This document shows, in pieces, positions 50,116-58,559 of a stretch of 64,000 bases of DNA. This stretch comes from Zhihengliuella alba. GTDB lineage: Bacteria > Actinomycetota > Actinomycetes > Actinomycetales > Micrococcaceae. Below the pieces are notes generated by a model. It saw only the letters and a list, made by a program, of their open reading frames with translations, ran no database searches and was not told the DNA's origin. Made by a program: the position numbers and the translations under genes. The DNA lies in contig NZ_BAABCJ010000001.1 of NCBI RefSeq assembly GCF_039538765.1, positions 992,001 through 1,056,000 on the forward strand, written 5' to 3'. Position 1 is the first letter of the stretch, and every line of letters starts with the position of its first letter.

Positions 50116-50652
50116 CTACTTACCAGCCTTTCCGACCTTGCGGCGGATCTGTTCGCCTTCGTAGCGGACGCCCTTGCCCTTGTAGGGGTCGGGGCGACGC
50201 AGCTTGCGAATGTTGGCGGCGACCTCGCCGACGCGCTGCTTGCTGATGCCGGAGACGACGACCTTGTTGGCACCCTCGGCGGCGAGCGTGATGCCCTCCG
50301 GCGCGGTGACGGTGATCGGGTGCGAGTAGCCGAGGGCGAACTCGAGGTCCTGGCCCTTGGCCAGCACGCGGTAACCGGTGCCGTGGATTTCCAGCTTCTT
50401 GGTGTAACCCTCGGTGACGCCCTGGATCATGTTGGCGATCAGCGTGCGGCTCAGGCCGTGCAGCGAGCGGGCCTCACGGGAGTCGTCGGGGCGGGACACC
50501 GTGATGGTGCTCTCCTCGATCGAAACCGTGATGGGGTTAGCGATGGTCTGGGACAGTTCGCCCTTGGAACCGCGGACCTTCACGACGTTGCCGTCGATCG
50601 TGACCTCGACGCCGGACGGGACGGTGATTGGACGTACTCCAATACGGGACAT
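50116..50652 (-). CDS. rplF: 50S ribosomal protein L6
   Basis: 178 residues with the repeated L6 fold; MSRIGVRPITVPSGVEV, SLHGLSRTLIANMIQGVTEGY and RRPDPYKGKGVRYEGE are signatures. Confidence 0.98.
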   Translation of the reverse strand: MSRIGVRPITVPSGVEVTIDGNVVKVRGSKGELSQTIANPITVSIEESTITVSRPDDSREARSLHGLSRTLIANMIQGVTEGYTKKLEIHGTGYRVLAKGQDLEFALGYSHPITVTAPEGITLAAEGANKVVVSGISKQRVGEVAANIRKLRRPDPYKGKGVRYEGEQIRRKVGKAGK

Positions 50653-50672
50653 GTGTCTGTTCTCCCTTCCCG

Positions 50673-51071
50673 TTACCAGACGTAGGCGAGGACTTCCCCA
50701 CCCACACCCTTCTTGGCTGCCTGGCGGTCCGTCAGCAGACCGGAGGACGTGGACAGGATGGCGATGCCGAGGCCGCCCAGCACGTGCGGGAGGTTCGTGG
50801 ACTTCGCGTACACGCGAAGGCCCGGCTTCGAGATGCGGCGGATGCCGGCGATCGAGCGCTCGCGGCTCGGGCCGAACTTCAGGGTGATGGTCAGCGTCTT
50901 GCCGACCTCAGCTGCCTCTTCGGCGTAGTCGGCGATGTAGCCCTCGCGCTTGAGGATCTCCGCGACGCGCATCTTCAGCTTCGACGACGGCATGGAGACC
51001 GAGTCATGGAAAGCCGAGTTGGCGTTGCGCAGACGAGTCAGCATATCTGCGACAGGATCTGTCATAGTCAT
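50673..51071 (-). CDS. rpsH: 30S ribosomal protein S8
   Basis: 132 residues: DPVADMLTRLRNANSAFHDSV and KPGLRVYAKSTNLPHVLGGLGIAILSTS. An ATG two codons in is an equally good start. It follows rplE directly with only a 62-base gap; rpsN is not present between them. Confidence 0.97.
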   Translation of the reverse strand: MTMTDPVADMLTRLRNANSAFHDSVSMPSSKLKMRVAEILKREGYIADYAEEAAEVGKTLTITLKFGPSRERSIAGIRRISKPGLRVYAKSTNLPHVLGGLGIAILSTSSGLLTDRQAAKKGVGGEVLAYVW

Positions 51072-51133
51072 GTGGGCTTCAGCCCTTCCTCGTTGTGGTT
51101 TCCGCGATCAGTGCGGACCTGCAACGTAGTTGT

Positions 51134-51697
51134 CTAGTTTTCGGTCTTGAACGGGAAGCCCAGCGCCTTGAGCAGCGCGCGGCCTTCCTCGTCCGTCTTG
51201 GCGGTGGTCACCACAGTGATGTCCATGCCGCGGACCCGGTCGATGCGGTCCTGGTCGATCTCGTGGAACATCGACTGCTCCGTCAGACCGAAGGTGTAGT
51301 TGCCGTTGCCGTCGAACTGCTTGCCGTTGAGGCCGCGGAAGTCGCGGATACGCGGCAGCGCCAGGGTGACCAGGCGGTCGACGAACTCCCACATGCGATC
51401 GTTGCGCAGCGTGGTGTGCGTACCGATCGGCATGCCCTCGCGCAGCTTGAACTGGGCGATCGACTTGCGGGCACGGGTGACGACCGGCTTCTGGCCGGTG
51501 ATCTGGGTGAGGTCGCGGACAGCGCCCTCGATGAGCTTCGAGTCCTTGGCGGCCTCGCCGACACCCATGTTCACGACAACCTTGGTCAGGGTCGGGACCT
51601 GCATGACGTTGGCGTACTCGAACTCCGCCTGGAGAGCGTCGCGGACCTCGCCGAGGTACTTGCCCCGGAGTCGCGGCTGAATCTTCACATCAGTCAT
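51134..51697 (-). CDS. rplE: 50S ribosomal protein L5
   Basis: 187 residues: VMQVPTLTKVVVNMGVGEAAKDSK, LREGMPIGTHTTLRNDRMWEF and RDFRGLNGKQFDGNGNYTFGL. Binds 5S rRNA. Overlaps rplX by one base. Confidence 0.98.
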   Translation of the reverse strand: MTDVKIQPRLRGKYLGEVRDALQAEFEYANVMQVPTLTKVVVNMGVGEAAKDSKLIEGAVRDLTQITGQKPVVTRARKSIAQFKLREGMPIGTHTTLRNDRMWEFVDRLVTLALPRIRDFRGLNGKQFDGNGNYTFGLTEQSMFHEIDQDRIDRVRGMDITVVTTAKTDEEGRALLKALGFPFKTEN

Positions 51698-52059
51698 TAC
51701 AGAGCCTTTCCGGAAGCCTTGGCGTAGCGAACGCGCACGGTCTTCTTCACGCCATCCTTCTCGACGGTCTCCTCGCGGAAACCAACACGAGTCGGCTTGT
51801 TCGACTCAGGGTCGACCACCGCAAGGTTGGAGATGTGGATCGGCGCCTCGACGACCTCGATGCCGCCGGTGGCGCCACCCGATGCGTTCTGACCGGCCTT
51901 GACGTGCTTGGTCACGCGGTTGATGCCTTCGACGATGGCGCGGTTGGTCTCCGGGAAGACCTTCAGCACCTTGCCCTGCTTGCCGCGGTCTCCGCCGCGG
52001 TCCTGCTTGGCGCCGTTGAGGACCTGGACCAGGTCGCCCTTCTTGATCTTTGCACCCAT
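51697..52059 (-). CDS. rplX: 50S ribosomal protein L24
   Basis: 120 residues with the KOW domain KIKKGDLVQVLNGAKQDRGGDRGKQGKVLKVFPETNRAIVEGIN. Initiates 50S assembly. Confidence 0.97.
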   Translation of the reverse strand: MGAKIKKGDLVQVLNGAKQDRGGDRGKQGKVLKVFPETNRAIVEGINRVTKHVKAGQNASGGATGGIEVVEAPIHISNLAVVDPESNKPTRVGFREETVEKDGVKKTVRVRYAKASGKAL

Positions 52060-52061
52060 GG

Positions 52062-52430
52062 TTACAGCACCTCCGGAGCCAGGGAAACGATCTTCATGAA
52101 CTTCTTGTCGCGAAGCTCGCGTCCGACCGGGCCGAAGATACGGGTACCGCGCGGCTCGCCGTCGTTCTTCAGAATGACGGCTGCGTTCTCGTCGAACTTG
52201 ATGTAGGAGCCGTCCGCACGGCGGCGCTCCTTCTTGGTACGAACGATGACGGCCTTGACGACGTCACCCTTCTTGACGTTGCCGCCAGGGATTGCATCCT
52301 TGACGGTGGCGACAATCGTGTCGCCGATGCCTGCGTAGCGACGGCCAGAGCCACCGAGAACACGGATGGTCAAGATTTCCTTGGCACCAGTGTTGTCGGC
52401 AACCTTGAGTCGCGACTCCTGCTGAATCAC
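52062..52430 (-). CDS. rplN: 50S ribosomal protein L14
   Basis: 122 residues, the normal length, from GTG (IQQESRLKVADNTGAKEI) with AGGAGC seven bases upstream; the longer ORF is a leader artefact. First gene of the spc operon. Confidence 0.97.
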   Translation of the reverse strand: MIQQESRLKVADNTGAKEILTIRVLGGSGRRYAGIGDTIVATVKDAIPGGNVKKGDVVKAVIVRTKKERRRADGSYIKFDENAAVILKNDGEPRGTRIFGPVGRELRDKKFMKIVSLAPEVL

Positions 52431-52667
52431 TATCTGCTCCTGTCGTCTCGCTGGTTCTCGCTGGGAGCCTTGCGGAACGGATATGTACCGCCCGCGACTG
52501 GCGCTTACCCCTGCTTCGAAACAGCGCGGACGTGAGTCAGCTGCATGAGTGAAGCAGGGCCGAGGCGAATATCGCGGGGCCGTGCCGTGGCGGCCGTTGC
52601 CGGCTCCTGCCACGAATGTCCGACGCCGGGGTGGATAGTCCCGACGCACAGAGCGCACAGATCTCCC
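52431..52667 (-). other. spc operon 5' leader, non-coding
   Basis: About 230 bases between the inferred transcript start and rplN. No ORF is convincing. It could carry S8-type autoregulation, but I see no clear match to the known S8-binding motif. Confidence 0.4.
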
Positions 52668-52697
52668 AGTCTAGGCCATGTTGGCGCATCGCGCCAA
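52668..52697 (-). promoter_or_regulatory. spc operon promoter
   Basis: TTGGCG (-35) and TAGACT (-10) spaced by 18 bases on the minus strand. The -35 lies within a TTGGCGC-ATC-GCGCCAA inverted repeat. Confidence 0.6.
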
Positions 52698-52724
52698 TCC
52701 CGTGATATAGGCCCGGGTACGACG

Positions 52725-52762
52725 ACGGCGGCCCCCGCCTCGGGTGAGGTGGGGGCCGCCGT
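52725..52762 (-). terminator. Terminator of the S10 operon after rpsQ
   Basis: A 17-bp stem starting ACGGCGGCCCCCGCC, one wobble, 4-base loop, 30 bases after the rpsQ stop. It separates the S10 and spc operons. Confidence 0.82.
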
Positions 52763-52791
52763 GGTCTGCAGTCCGTCGAGTGACGAGAGGG

Positions 52792-53082
52792 CTACTTGGC
52801 CTTCTCGACGATCTCGACGAGGCGCCAGCGCTTGTCCGCGGACAGCGGACGGGTCTCGGCGATGACCACCAGGTCGCCGATGCCGGCGGTCTGGTTCTCG
52901 TCGTGGGCCTTGACCTTCTTGTTGCGGCGCATGACCTTGCCGTAGAGGGAGTGCTTCACGCGATCCTCCACATCGACGACGATGGTCTTCTGCATCTTGT
53001 CGGAAACCACGTACCCGCGAAGGGTCTTGCGGTAACCGCGGGCCTCTGCCTGCTCAGCCACTGCGTTCTCCTTCTCGCTCAT
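52792..53082 (-). CDS. rpsQ: 30S ribosomal protein S17
   Basis: 96 residues: RKTLRGYVVSDKMQKTIVVDVEDRVKHSLYGKVMRR and the VVIAETRPLSADKRWRLVEIVEKAK end. One base overlaps rpmC. Confidence 0.98.
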   Translation of the reverse strand: MSEKENAVAEQAEARGYRKTLRGYVVSDKMQKTIVVDVEDRVKHSLYGKVMRRNKKVKAHDENQTAGIGDLVVIAETRPLSADKRWRLVEIVEKAK

Positions 53083-53333
53083 TACTTGGCGTCCTCTGCG
53101 GGTGCGGCCTGACGGATGCCCAGCTCGCGCTCGCGCAGCACCGTGTAGATGCGGGCGATGTCGCGCTTGACAGTCTTCAGGCGACCGTGGTTTTCCAGCT
53201 GGCCGGTGGCGGACTGGAACCGGAGGTTGAACAGCTCCTCCTTGGCCTTCTTCAGCTCCTCGACGAGGGCTGCGTCGTCGAGACCATTCAACTTCTCGAC
53301 AGCAAGGTCCTTAGAACCGATTGCCATTCTCAT
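53082..53333 (-). CDS. rpmC: 50S ribosomal protein L29
   Basis: 83 residues: ELKKAKEELFNLRFQSATGQLENHGRLKTVKRDIARIYTV is the L29 core, with a short acidic C-terminus. The first ATG overlaps the rplP stop; the second (MAIGSKDL) is two codons later. Confidence 0.96.
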   Translation of the reverse strand: MRMAIGSKDLAVEKLNGLDDAALVEELKKAKEELFNLRFQSATGQLENHGRLKTVKRDIARIYTVLRERELGIRQAAPAEDAK

Positions 53334-53746
53334 TCACCACCCTCACGACGCACGATGCGAGCCTTCATCGGCAGCTTGTGGATCGCCAGGCGCAGAGCCT
53401 CGCGAGCCACTTCTTCATTGACACCGGAGAGCTCGAACATGACGCGTCCCGGCTTGACGTTGGCGACCCACCACTCCGGCGAACCCTTACCGGAACCCAT
53501 GCGGGTCTCGGCAGGCTTCTTCGTCAGCGGACGGTCCGGGTAGATGTTGATCCAGACCTTGCCGCCACGCTTGATGTGGCGGGTCATGGCGATACGAGCG
53601 GCCTCGATCTGGCGGTTCGTCACGTAGGCCGGAGTGATGGCCTGGATGCCGTACTCACCGAAAGACACCGTGGTGCCGCCCTTGGCAGCGCCGCTCCGCT
53701 TGGGGTGGTGCTGCTTGCGGTACTTAACTCGGCGTGGGATAAGCAT
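53330..53746 (-). CDS. rplP: 50S ribosomal protein L16
   Basis: 138 residues: MLIPRRVKYRKQHHPKRSG, GKVWINIYPDRPLTKKPAETRMGSGKGSPEWWVANVKPGR. Overlaps rpmC and rpsC by a few bases. Confidence 0.98.
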   Translation of the reverse strand: MLIPRRVKYRKQHHPKRSGAAKGGTTVSFGEYGIQAITPAYVTNRQIEAARIAMTRHIKRGGKVWINIYPDRPLTKKPAETRMGSGKGSPEWWVANVKPGRVMFELSGVNEEVAREALRLAIHKLPMKARIVRREGGE

Positions 53747-54561
53747 TACGCCTGTCCTCCTTCTGCGGCGGCCGGCGCCTGGGCGGCCGGAGCCGTTTCG
53801 GGCTTGCCACCGGTGTTGCGGTCGTTACGACGGCGGCGCTCGCCACCGGCACGGGGACCACGGTCACGGTCGCCACCGCGGCCGCGGGCCGGAGCGGCGG
53901 CAGCCTGGGCTGCGAGCTCCTTCGCGGTCACGTCGCCCTTGTAGATCCAGACCTTCACGCCGATGCGGCCGAAGGTGGTCTTGGCCTCGAACTTGCCGTA
54001 GTCGATGTTCGCCCGCAGGGTGTGCAGCGGCACGCGACCCTCGCGGTAGAACTCCTTGCGGGACATCTCGGCGCCGCCGAGACGGCCGGAGCACTGGACA
54101 CGGATGCCCTTGGCGCCGGCGCGCATCGCACCCTGCATGGCCTTCTTCATCGCGCGGCGGAACGCCACACGCGAAGCAAGCTGCTCGGCGATGCCCTGGG
54201 CGACCAGCTGAGCCTCGATCTCGGGATTCTTGACCTCGAGGATGTTCAGCTGCACCTGCTTGCCCGTGAGCTTCTCGAGCTCGCTGCGGATGCGCTCGGC
54301 CTCGGCACCGCGGCGGCCGATGACGATGCCCGGGCGGGCGGTGTGGATGTCGACGCGGACGCGGTCACGCGTACGCTCGATCTCCACCTTGGCGATACCG
54401 GCACGCTCCATGCCGGTGGTCATGAGCTCGCGGATCTTCACATCTTCTTTAACGAAGTCCTTGTAGCGCTGACCGGGCTTGCTCGAATCGGCGAACCAGT
54501 GCGACACGTGGTCGGTCGTGATGCCGAGGCGGAAACCGTTCGGGTTGATCTTCTGACCCAT
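53746..54561 (-). CDS. rpsC: 30S ribosomal protein S3
   Basis: 271 residues. KH domain (DVKIRELMTTGMERAGIAKVEIERTRDRVRVDIHTARPGIVIGRRGAE), then the S3 C-terminal domain (SGRLGGAEMSRKEFYREGRVPLHTLRA). A roughly 50-residue RG/Arg/Asn-rich tail follows, longer than in E. coli. Confidence 0.98.
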   Translation of the reverse strand: MGQKINPNGFRLGITTDHVSHWFADSSKPGQRYKDFVKEDVKIRELMTTGMERAGIAKVEIERTRDRVRVDIHTARPGIVIGRRGAEAERIRSELEKLTGKQVQLNILEVKNPEIEAQLVAQGIAEQLASRVAFRRAMKKAMQGAMRAGAKGIRVQCSGRLGGAEMSRKEFYREGRVPLHTLRANIDYGKFEAKTTFGRIGVKVWIYKGDVTAKELAAQAAAAPARGRGGDRDRGPRAGGERRRRNDRNTGGKPETAPAAQAPAAAEGGQA

Positions 54562-54927
54562 TTACTTCTCCCCACCCTTCTCCGGGCTGGACACAACCAC
54601 CGTGATGTGGCTGGTCCGCTTGTTGATGCGGAACGCGCGGCCCTGGGCCCGCGGCTGGAACCGCTTCATGGTGGCACCCTCGTTCACGAAGGCCTCGCTG
54701 ATGACCAGCTCGTCCTCGTTGAACGCAACACCGGCACGGTCGGCTGCGACGCGAGCGTTCGCGACCGCCGATGCGACTACCTTGTAGACCGGCTCCGAAG
54801 CGCCCTGCGGGGCAAACTTCAGAATCGCCAGAGCCTCATTCGCCTGCTTGCCACGAACAAGGTCGACGACGCGCCGGGCCTTCATAGGCGTCACGCGGAT
54901 ATGGCGCGCAATAGCCTTGGCTTCCAT
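54562..54927 (-). CDS. rplV: 50S ribosomal protein L22
   Basis: 121 residues: IRVTPMKARRVVDLVRGKQANEALAILKFAP and RAFRINKRTSHITVVVS. Lines the exit tunnel. Confidence 0.98.
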   Translation of the reverse strand: MEAKAIARHIRVTPMKARRVVDLVRGKQANEALAILKFAPQGASEPVYKVVASAVANARVAADRAGVAFNEDELVISEAFVNEGATMKRFQPRAQGRAFRINKRTSHITVVVSSPEKGGEK

Positions 54928-54983
54928 TGCTTTCCTTCTCTCGTCTTTCGAAGAAGTGCAAATGCCTCCGGTCCCCGAGGGGA

Positions 54984-55265
54984 CTAGCGGCGCTTGCCCT
55001 TCTTGTCGTCCTTCACGTGGCTGCGGAAAGTCCGCGTCAGAGCGAATTCGCCGAGCTTGTGCCCGACCATCGACTCGGTGATGAACACCGGCACGTGCTT
55101 GCGGCCGTCATGTACGGCGATCGTGTGCCCGAGCATGTCGGGGACGATCATCGAACGGCGGGACCACGTCTTGATGACGTTCTTGGTGCCCTTTTCGTTC
55201 TCAGCCAGAACCTTGAGGAACAGGTGCTGATCTACGAAGGGGCCTTTCTTCAGGCTGCGTGGCAT
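54984..55265 (-). CDS. rpsS: 30S ribosomal protein S19
   Basis: 93 residues: MPRSLKKGPFVDQHLFLKV, IKTWSRRSMIVPDMLGHTIAVHDGRKHVPVFITESMVGHKLGEFALTRTF. Confidence 0.98.
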   Translation of the reverse strand: MPRSLKKGPFVDQHLFLKVLAENEKGTKNVIKTWSRRSMIVPDMLGHTIAVHDGRKHVPVFITESMVGHKLGEFALTRTFRSHVKDDKKGKRR

Positions 55266-55277
55266 GTCTCCAGGCTC

Positions 55278-56117
55278 CTATCGCTTGTTCTTGCCAGTAC
55301 GACGACGACGCACAATGAGCTTGTCGCTTTCCTTGTTCGGGCGGCGCGTGCGGCCTTCCTTCTTACCGTTCGGGTTGACCGGGTTACGGCCACCGGACGT
55401 CTTGCCCTCACCACCACCGTGCGGGTGGTCGACCGGGTTCATGGCCACACCGCGGACGGTCGGGCGGATGCCCTTCCAGCGGTTACGGCCGGCCTTGCCC
55501 CAGTTGATGTTCGACTGCTCGGCGTTGCCGACCTCGCCGATCGTCGCGCGGCAGCGGACGTCGACGTTGCGGATCTCGCCCGAGGGCAGACGCAGCTGGG
55601 CGAACTTGCCCTCGCGGGCCACCAGCTGGATGGAGGCACCGGCCGAGCGGGCCATCTTGGCACCGCCGCCCGGACGCAGCTCCACGGCGTGGATGACAGT
55701 ACCCACCGGGATGTTGCGCAGCGGGAGGTTGTTGCCCGGCTTGATGTCGGCGTTGGGGCCGGCCTCGACCGCATCGCCCTGGGAGAGCTTGTTCGGGGCG
55801 ATGATGTAGCGCTTCGTGCCGTCCACGTAGTGGAGCAGCGCGATGCGGGCCGTGCGGTTGGGGTCGTACTCGATGTGAGCGACCTTCGCCGGCACGCCGT
55901 CCTTGTCGTGACGACGGAAGTCGATCAGACGGTAGGCGCGCTTGTGGCCGCCACCCTTGTGACGGGTGGTGATCTTGCCGCTGTTGTTGCGACCACCGGA
56001 CTTAGTCAGCGGGCGAACCAGCGACTTCTCCGGAGTGGTCCGGGTGATTTCTGCGAAGTCGGCAACGGACGAGCCACGGAGGCCCGGCGTTGTCGGCTTG
56101 TACTTACGGATTCCCAT
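55278..56117 (-). CDS. rplB: 50S ribosomal protein L2
   Basis: 279 residues: KPTTPGLRGSSVADFAEITR, GRNNSGKITTRHKGGGHKRAYRLIDF and the peptidyl-transferase-near VRGVAMNPVDHPHGGGEGKT. Confidence 0.98.
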   Translation of the reverse strand: MGIRKYKPTTPGLRGSSVADFAEITRTTPEKSLVRPLTKSGGRNNSGKITTRHKGGGHKRAYRLIDFRRHDKDGVPAKVAHIEYDPNRTARIALLHYVDGTKRYIIAPNKLSQGDAVEAGPNADIKPGNNLPLRNIPVGTVIHAVELRPGGGAKMARSAGASIQLVAREGKFAQLRLPSGEIRNVDVRCRATIGEVGNAEQSNINWGKAGRNRWKGIRPTVRGVAMNPVDHPHGGGEGKTSGGRNPVNPNGKKEGRTRRPNKESDKLIVRRRRTGKNKR

Positions 56118-56145
56118 TTTTATTCCTCGTTAAAGTGGTCTCCGC

Positions 56146-56451
56146 TTAGGAAAGCGGACCGCCGAAGATGTCGATAGTGCCTTCCTTCAGCGACACGATC
56201 GCACGCTTGGTAGCCTTGCGCTCGCCCCAGCCGAAGCGGGTGCGCTTGCGCTTCCCGGCACGGTTGATGGTGTTGACCGAGGCAACCTTCACGCCGAAGA
56301 TCTTCTCCACGGCGTTCTTGATCTCGGACTTGTTCGAGCGCGGGTCGACCAGGAAGGTGTACTTACCCTCGTCGATCAGGCCGTAGCTCTTCTCGGAGAC
56401 GACGGGAGCAATGATCACGTCGTGCGGAGTCTTGGTGAAGGCGGCGCTCAC
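56146..56451 (-). CDS. rplW: 50S ribosomal protein L23
   Basis: 101 residues: DVIIAPVVSEKSYGLIDEGKYTFLVDPRSNKSEIKNAVEKIF and the R-rich GKRKRTRFGWGERKATKRAIV loop at the tunnel exit. Confidence 0.98.
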   Translation of the reverse strand: MSAAFTKTPHDVIIAPVVSEKSYGLIDEGKYTFLVDPRSNKSEIKNAVEKIFGVKVASVNTINRAGKRKRTRFGWGERKATKRAIVSLKEGTIDIFGGPLS

Positions 56452-57050
56452 TTGGCTTCCTCCTTGTTGACCAGGGCATCGAAGGCAGCCTTGGTGAAGA
56501 CCACGTCATCGGCGACCAGCACGTCGTACGTGTTGAGCTGGTCGACGTAGATCACGTGGACGTCGGTGAGGTTGCGCACGGAGAGTGCTGCAACGTCATC
56601 GGCGCGGTCGATGACAACGAGCATGTTCTTGCGCTCGGTGAGAGCGCGAAGGGTTGCCAGCGCTTCCTTGGTGGACGGCTTGGTGCCGGCCACGAGGGAC
56701 TCGATGACGTGGATGCGCTCGTGACGAGCGCGATCCGACAGAGCACCGCGGAGCGCGGCGGCCTTCATCTTCTTGGGGGTCCGCTGCGAGTAGTCGCGCG
56801 GGGTCGGGCCGTGCACGATGCCGCCGCCGGTCATGTGCGGGGCGCGGATCGAGCCCTGACGAGCCCGGCCGGTGCCCTTCTGCTTGAACGGCTTGCGGCC
56901 TGCACCCGAAACCTCGGCGCGGGTCTTCGTCTTGTGCGTACCCTGGCGAGCCGCGGCCAGCTGGCCAACGACGACCTGGTGCAGCAGCGGGACATTGGTC
57001 TGGACGTCGAAGATCTCGGCGGGGAGATCGACCTTCACAGAGTTAGCCAT
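56448..57050 (-). CDS. rplD: 50S ribosomal protein L4
   Basis: 200 residues; tunnel loop AARQGTHKTKTRAEVSGAGRKPFKQKGTGRARQGSIRAPHMTGGGIVHGP. Overlaps rplW by four bases. In E. coli L4 represses its own operon; not tested here. Confidence 0.98.
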   Translation of the reverse strand: MANSVKVDLPAEIFDVQTNVPLLHQVVVGQLAAARQGTHKTKTRAEVSGAGRKPFKQKGTGRARQGSIRAPHMTGGGIVHGPTPRDYSQRTPKKMKAAALRGALSDRARHERIHVIESLVAGTKPSTKEALATLRALTERKNMLVVIDRADDVAALSVRNLTDVHVIYVDQLNTYDVLVADDVVFTKAAFDALVNKEEAK

Positions 57051-57054
57051 TTGG

Positions 57055-57705
57055 TTATGCTCCCTTCACGGCAGAGCGCACGAGGACGACCTGGCCGCGG
57101 GCGCCGGGAACGGCACCCTTGATCAAGAGGAGGTTCTTCTCGGCATCCACAGCGTGAACCGTGAGGTTCTGCGTGGTGTGGCGAACGGCGCCCATGCGGC
57201 CAGCCATGCGCAGGCCCTTGAAGACGCGGCCCGGGGTGGACGCGCCACCGATGGAACCCGGCTTACGGTGGTTCTTGTGCGCGCCGTGCGAAGCGCCGAC
57301 GCCGGAGAAGCCGTGACGCTTCATGACACCGGCGAAGCCCTTGCCCTTGCTCTTTCCGACGACGTCGACCTTCTGGCCGGCCTCGAAGATCTCGACAGAG
57401 AGTTCCTGGCCGAGCTCGTAGGAGCCGGCATCAGCAGTGCGCAGTTCGACGACGTGGCGACGCGGCGTGACACCGGCGGCCTCGAAGTGGCCGGCGAGCG
57501 GCTTGGTGACCTTGCGCGGGTCGATCTGGCCGAAGCCGATCTGGAGCGCGGTGTATCCGTCGCGGTCTGCGTTGCGCAGCTGGGTCACGACATTGGAGTC
57601 GGCCTGGACGACGGTGACCGGGATGAGCTTGTTGTTCTCATCCCACACCTGGGTCATGCCGAGCTTCGTGCCCAGCAGGCCCTTGACATTACGGGTTGCG
57701 GTCAT
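57055..57705 (-). CDS. rplC: 50S ribosomal protein L3
   Basis: 216 residues: KGLLGTKLGMTQVWDENNKLIPVTVVQ and KGKGFAGVMKRHGFSGVGASHGAHKNHRKPGSIGG, close to the peptidyl-transferase centre. Confidence 0.98.
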   Translation of the reverse strand: MTATRNVKGLLGTKLGMTQVWDENNKLIPVTVVQADSNVVTQLRNADRDGYTALQIGFGQIDPRKVTKPLAGHFEAAGVTPRRHVVELRTADAGSYELGQELSVEIFEAGQKVDVVGKSKGKGFAGVMKRHGFSGVGASHGAHKNHRKPGSIGGASTPGRVFKGLRMAGRMGAVRHTTQNLTVHAVDAEKNLLLIKGAVPGARGQVVLVRSAVKGA

Positions 57706-57724
57706 AGTCTCTCAGCACCTCCCC

Positions 57725-58033
57725 TTAAAGCTTGATTTCGATGTTGACGTCAGCCGGAAGGTCGAGACGCATGAGCGAGTCGACGGCCTTCGGAGTCGGA
57801 TCGACGATGTCGATCAGGCGCTTGTGGGTGCGCATCTCGAAGTGCTCGCGGCTGTCCTTGTACTTGTGGGGCGAACGGATGACGCAGTACACGTTCTTCT
57901 CCGTCGGCAGCGGCACGGGGCCGACTACGGTTGCGCCTGCGCGCGTGACCGTCTCTACGATCTTCCGGGCAGAAACGTCAATGACCTCGTGGTCATACGA
58001 CTTCAGCCGGATGCGGATTTTTTGTCCCGCCAT
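57725..58033 (-). CDS. rpsJ: 30S ribosomal protein S10
   Basis: 102 residues from ATG (MAGQKIRIRLKSYDHEVID); the longer ORF is leader sequence. First gene of the S10 operon, preceded by a roughly 330-base structured leader. Confidence 0.97.
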   Translation of the reverse strand: MAGQKIRIRLKSYDHEVIDVSARKIVETVTRAGATVVGPVPLPTEKNVYCVIRSPHKYKDSREHFEMRTHKRLIDIVDPTPKAVDSLMRLDLPADVNIEIKL

Positions 58034-58366
58034 GGCGTCATGCCTCTTTCTGATAGCACTCTCTGTACAGTTGCTGTGCCCTAGACGTGGTCCTCGTCGG
58101 ACCGGCACGCCTCGCACGGACTGAATCCGGATGAATCCGGGTTCCTCACCCCGCCGAGGTCCGACCCCCGCGGTCGGGCGTGTCGCTAACTCTTCTCAGA
58201 GTTGCCTGCCGTAGGGGGATCTTCAGTTGCGCTCTGTTCGCTCCAGTCGGCCACTCCCCCGCCCCGGGCATTATCCCGGGCGGGGAGCTGGCTCCGTCGG
58301 AGCCGGCCTGCGGACCATGTCCTGGTACCGGACACGGCTGACCGCAGGCAAAGCAAATGAACAACT
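58034..58366 (-). promoter_or_regulatory. Structured 5' leader of the S10 operon
   Basis: Three successive hairpins lie near the 5' end of the inferred transcript: GCCTGCGG/CCGCAGGC with an inner TGTCC/GGACA (58306-58349), GGCTCC-GTC-GGAGCC (58290-58304), and a CCCCGCC-type stem (about 58256-58285). The remaining 220 bases before rpsJ show no gene. An autoregulatory leader is a reasonable inference. Confidence 0.5.
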
Positions 58367-58372
58367 TGTCTA
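58367..58372 (-). promoter_or_regulatory. S10 operon -10 box
   Basis: TAGACA on the minus strand, context CACTAGACAAG. The -35 is poor. It resembles the TAGACT boxes of the spc and tuf promoters and would start transcription just before the leader hairpins. Confidence 0.45.
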
Positions 58373-58485
58373 GTGTGCCATGCCCGGCCGCGGCGCTGCA
58401 ACTCGGGGCCTCCCCCGCACCGCTCGCCGGCGCGTGAGATCCCTCATGGCCGGCCCGCCCCGGCGGCCGGTGCCGGCGTTAACGG

Positions 58486-58525
58486 CGAGAGGACCCCGCC
58501 GCCTTCCGGCGACGGGGTCCTCTCG
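58486..58525 (-). terminator. Terminator after tuf
   Basis: A 13-bp stem, CGAGAGGACCCCG/CGGGGTCCTCTCG, extended by an inner GCC/GGC, 35 bases after the tuf stop. Confidence 0.82.
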
Positions 58526-58559
58526 TGCGATCCTGCGGATCTACAAGAAGGTCGGAACC

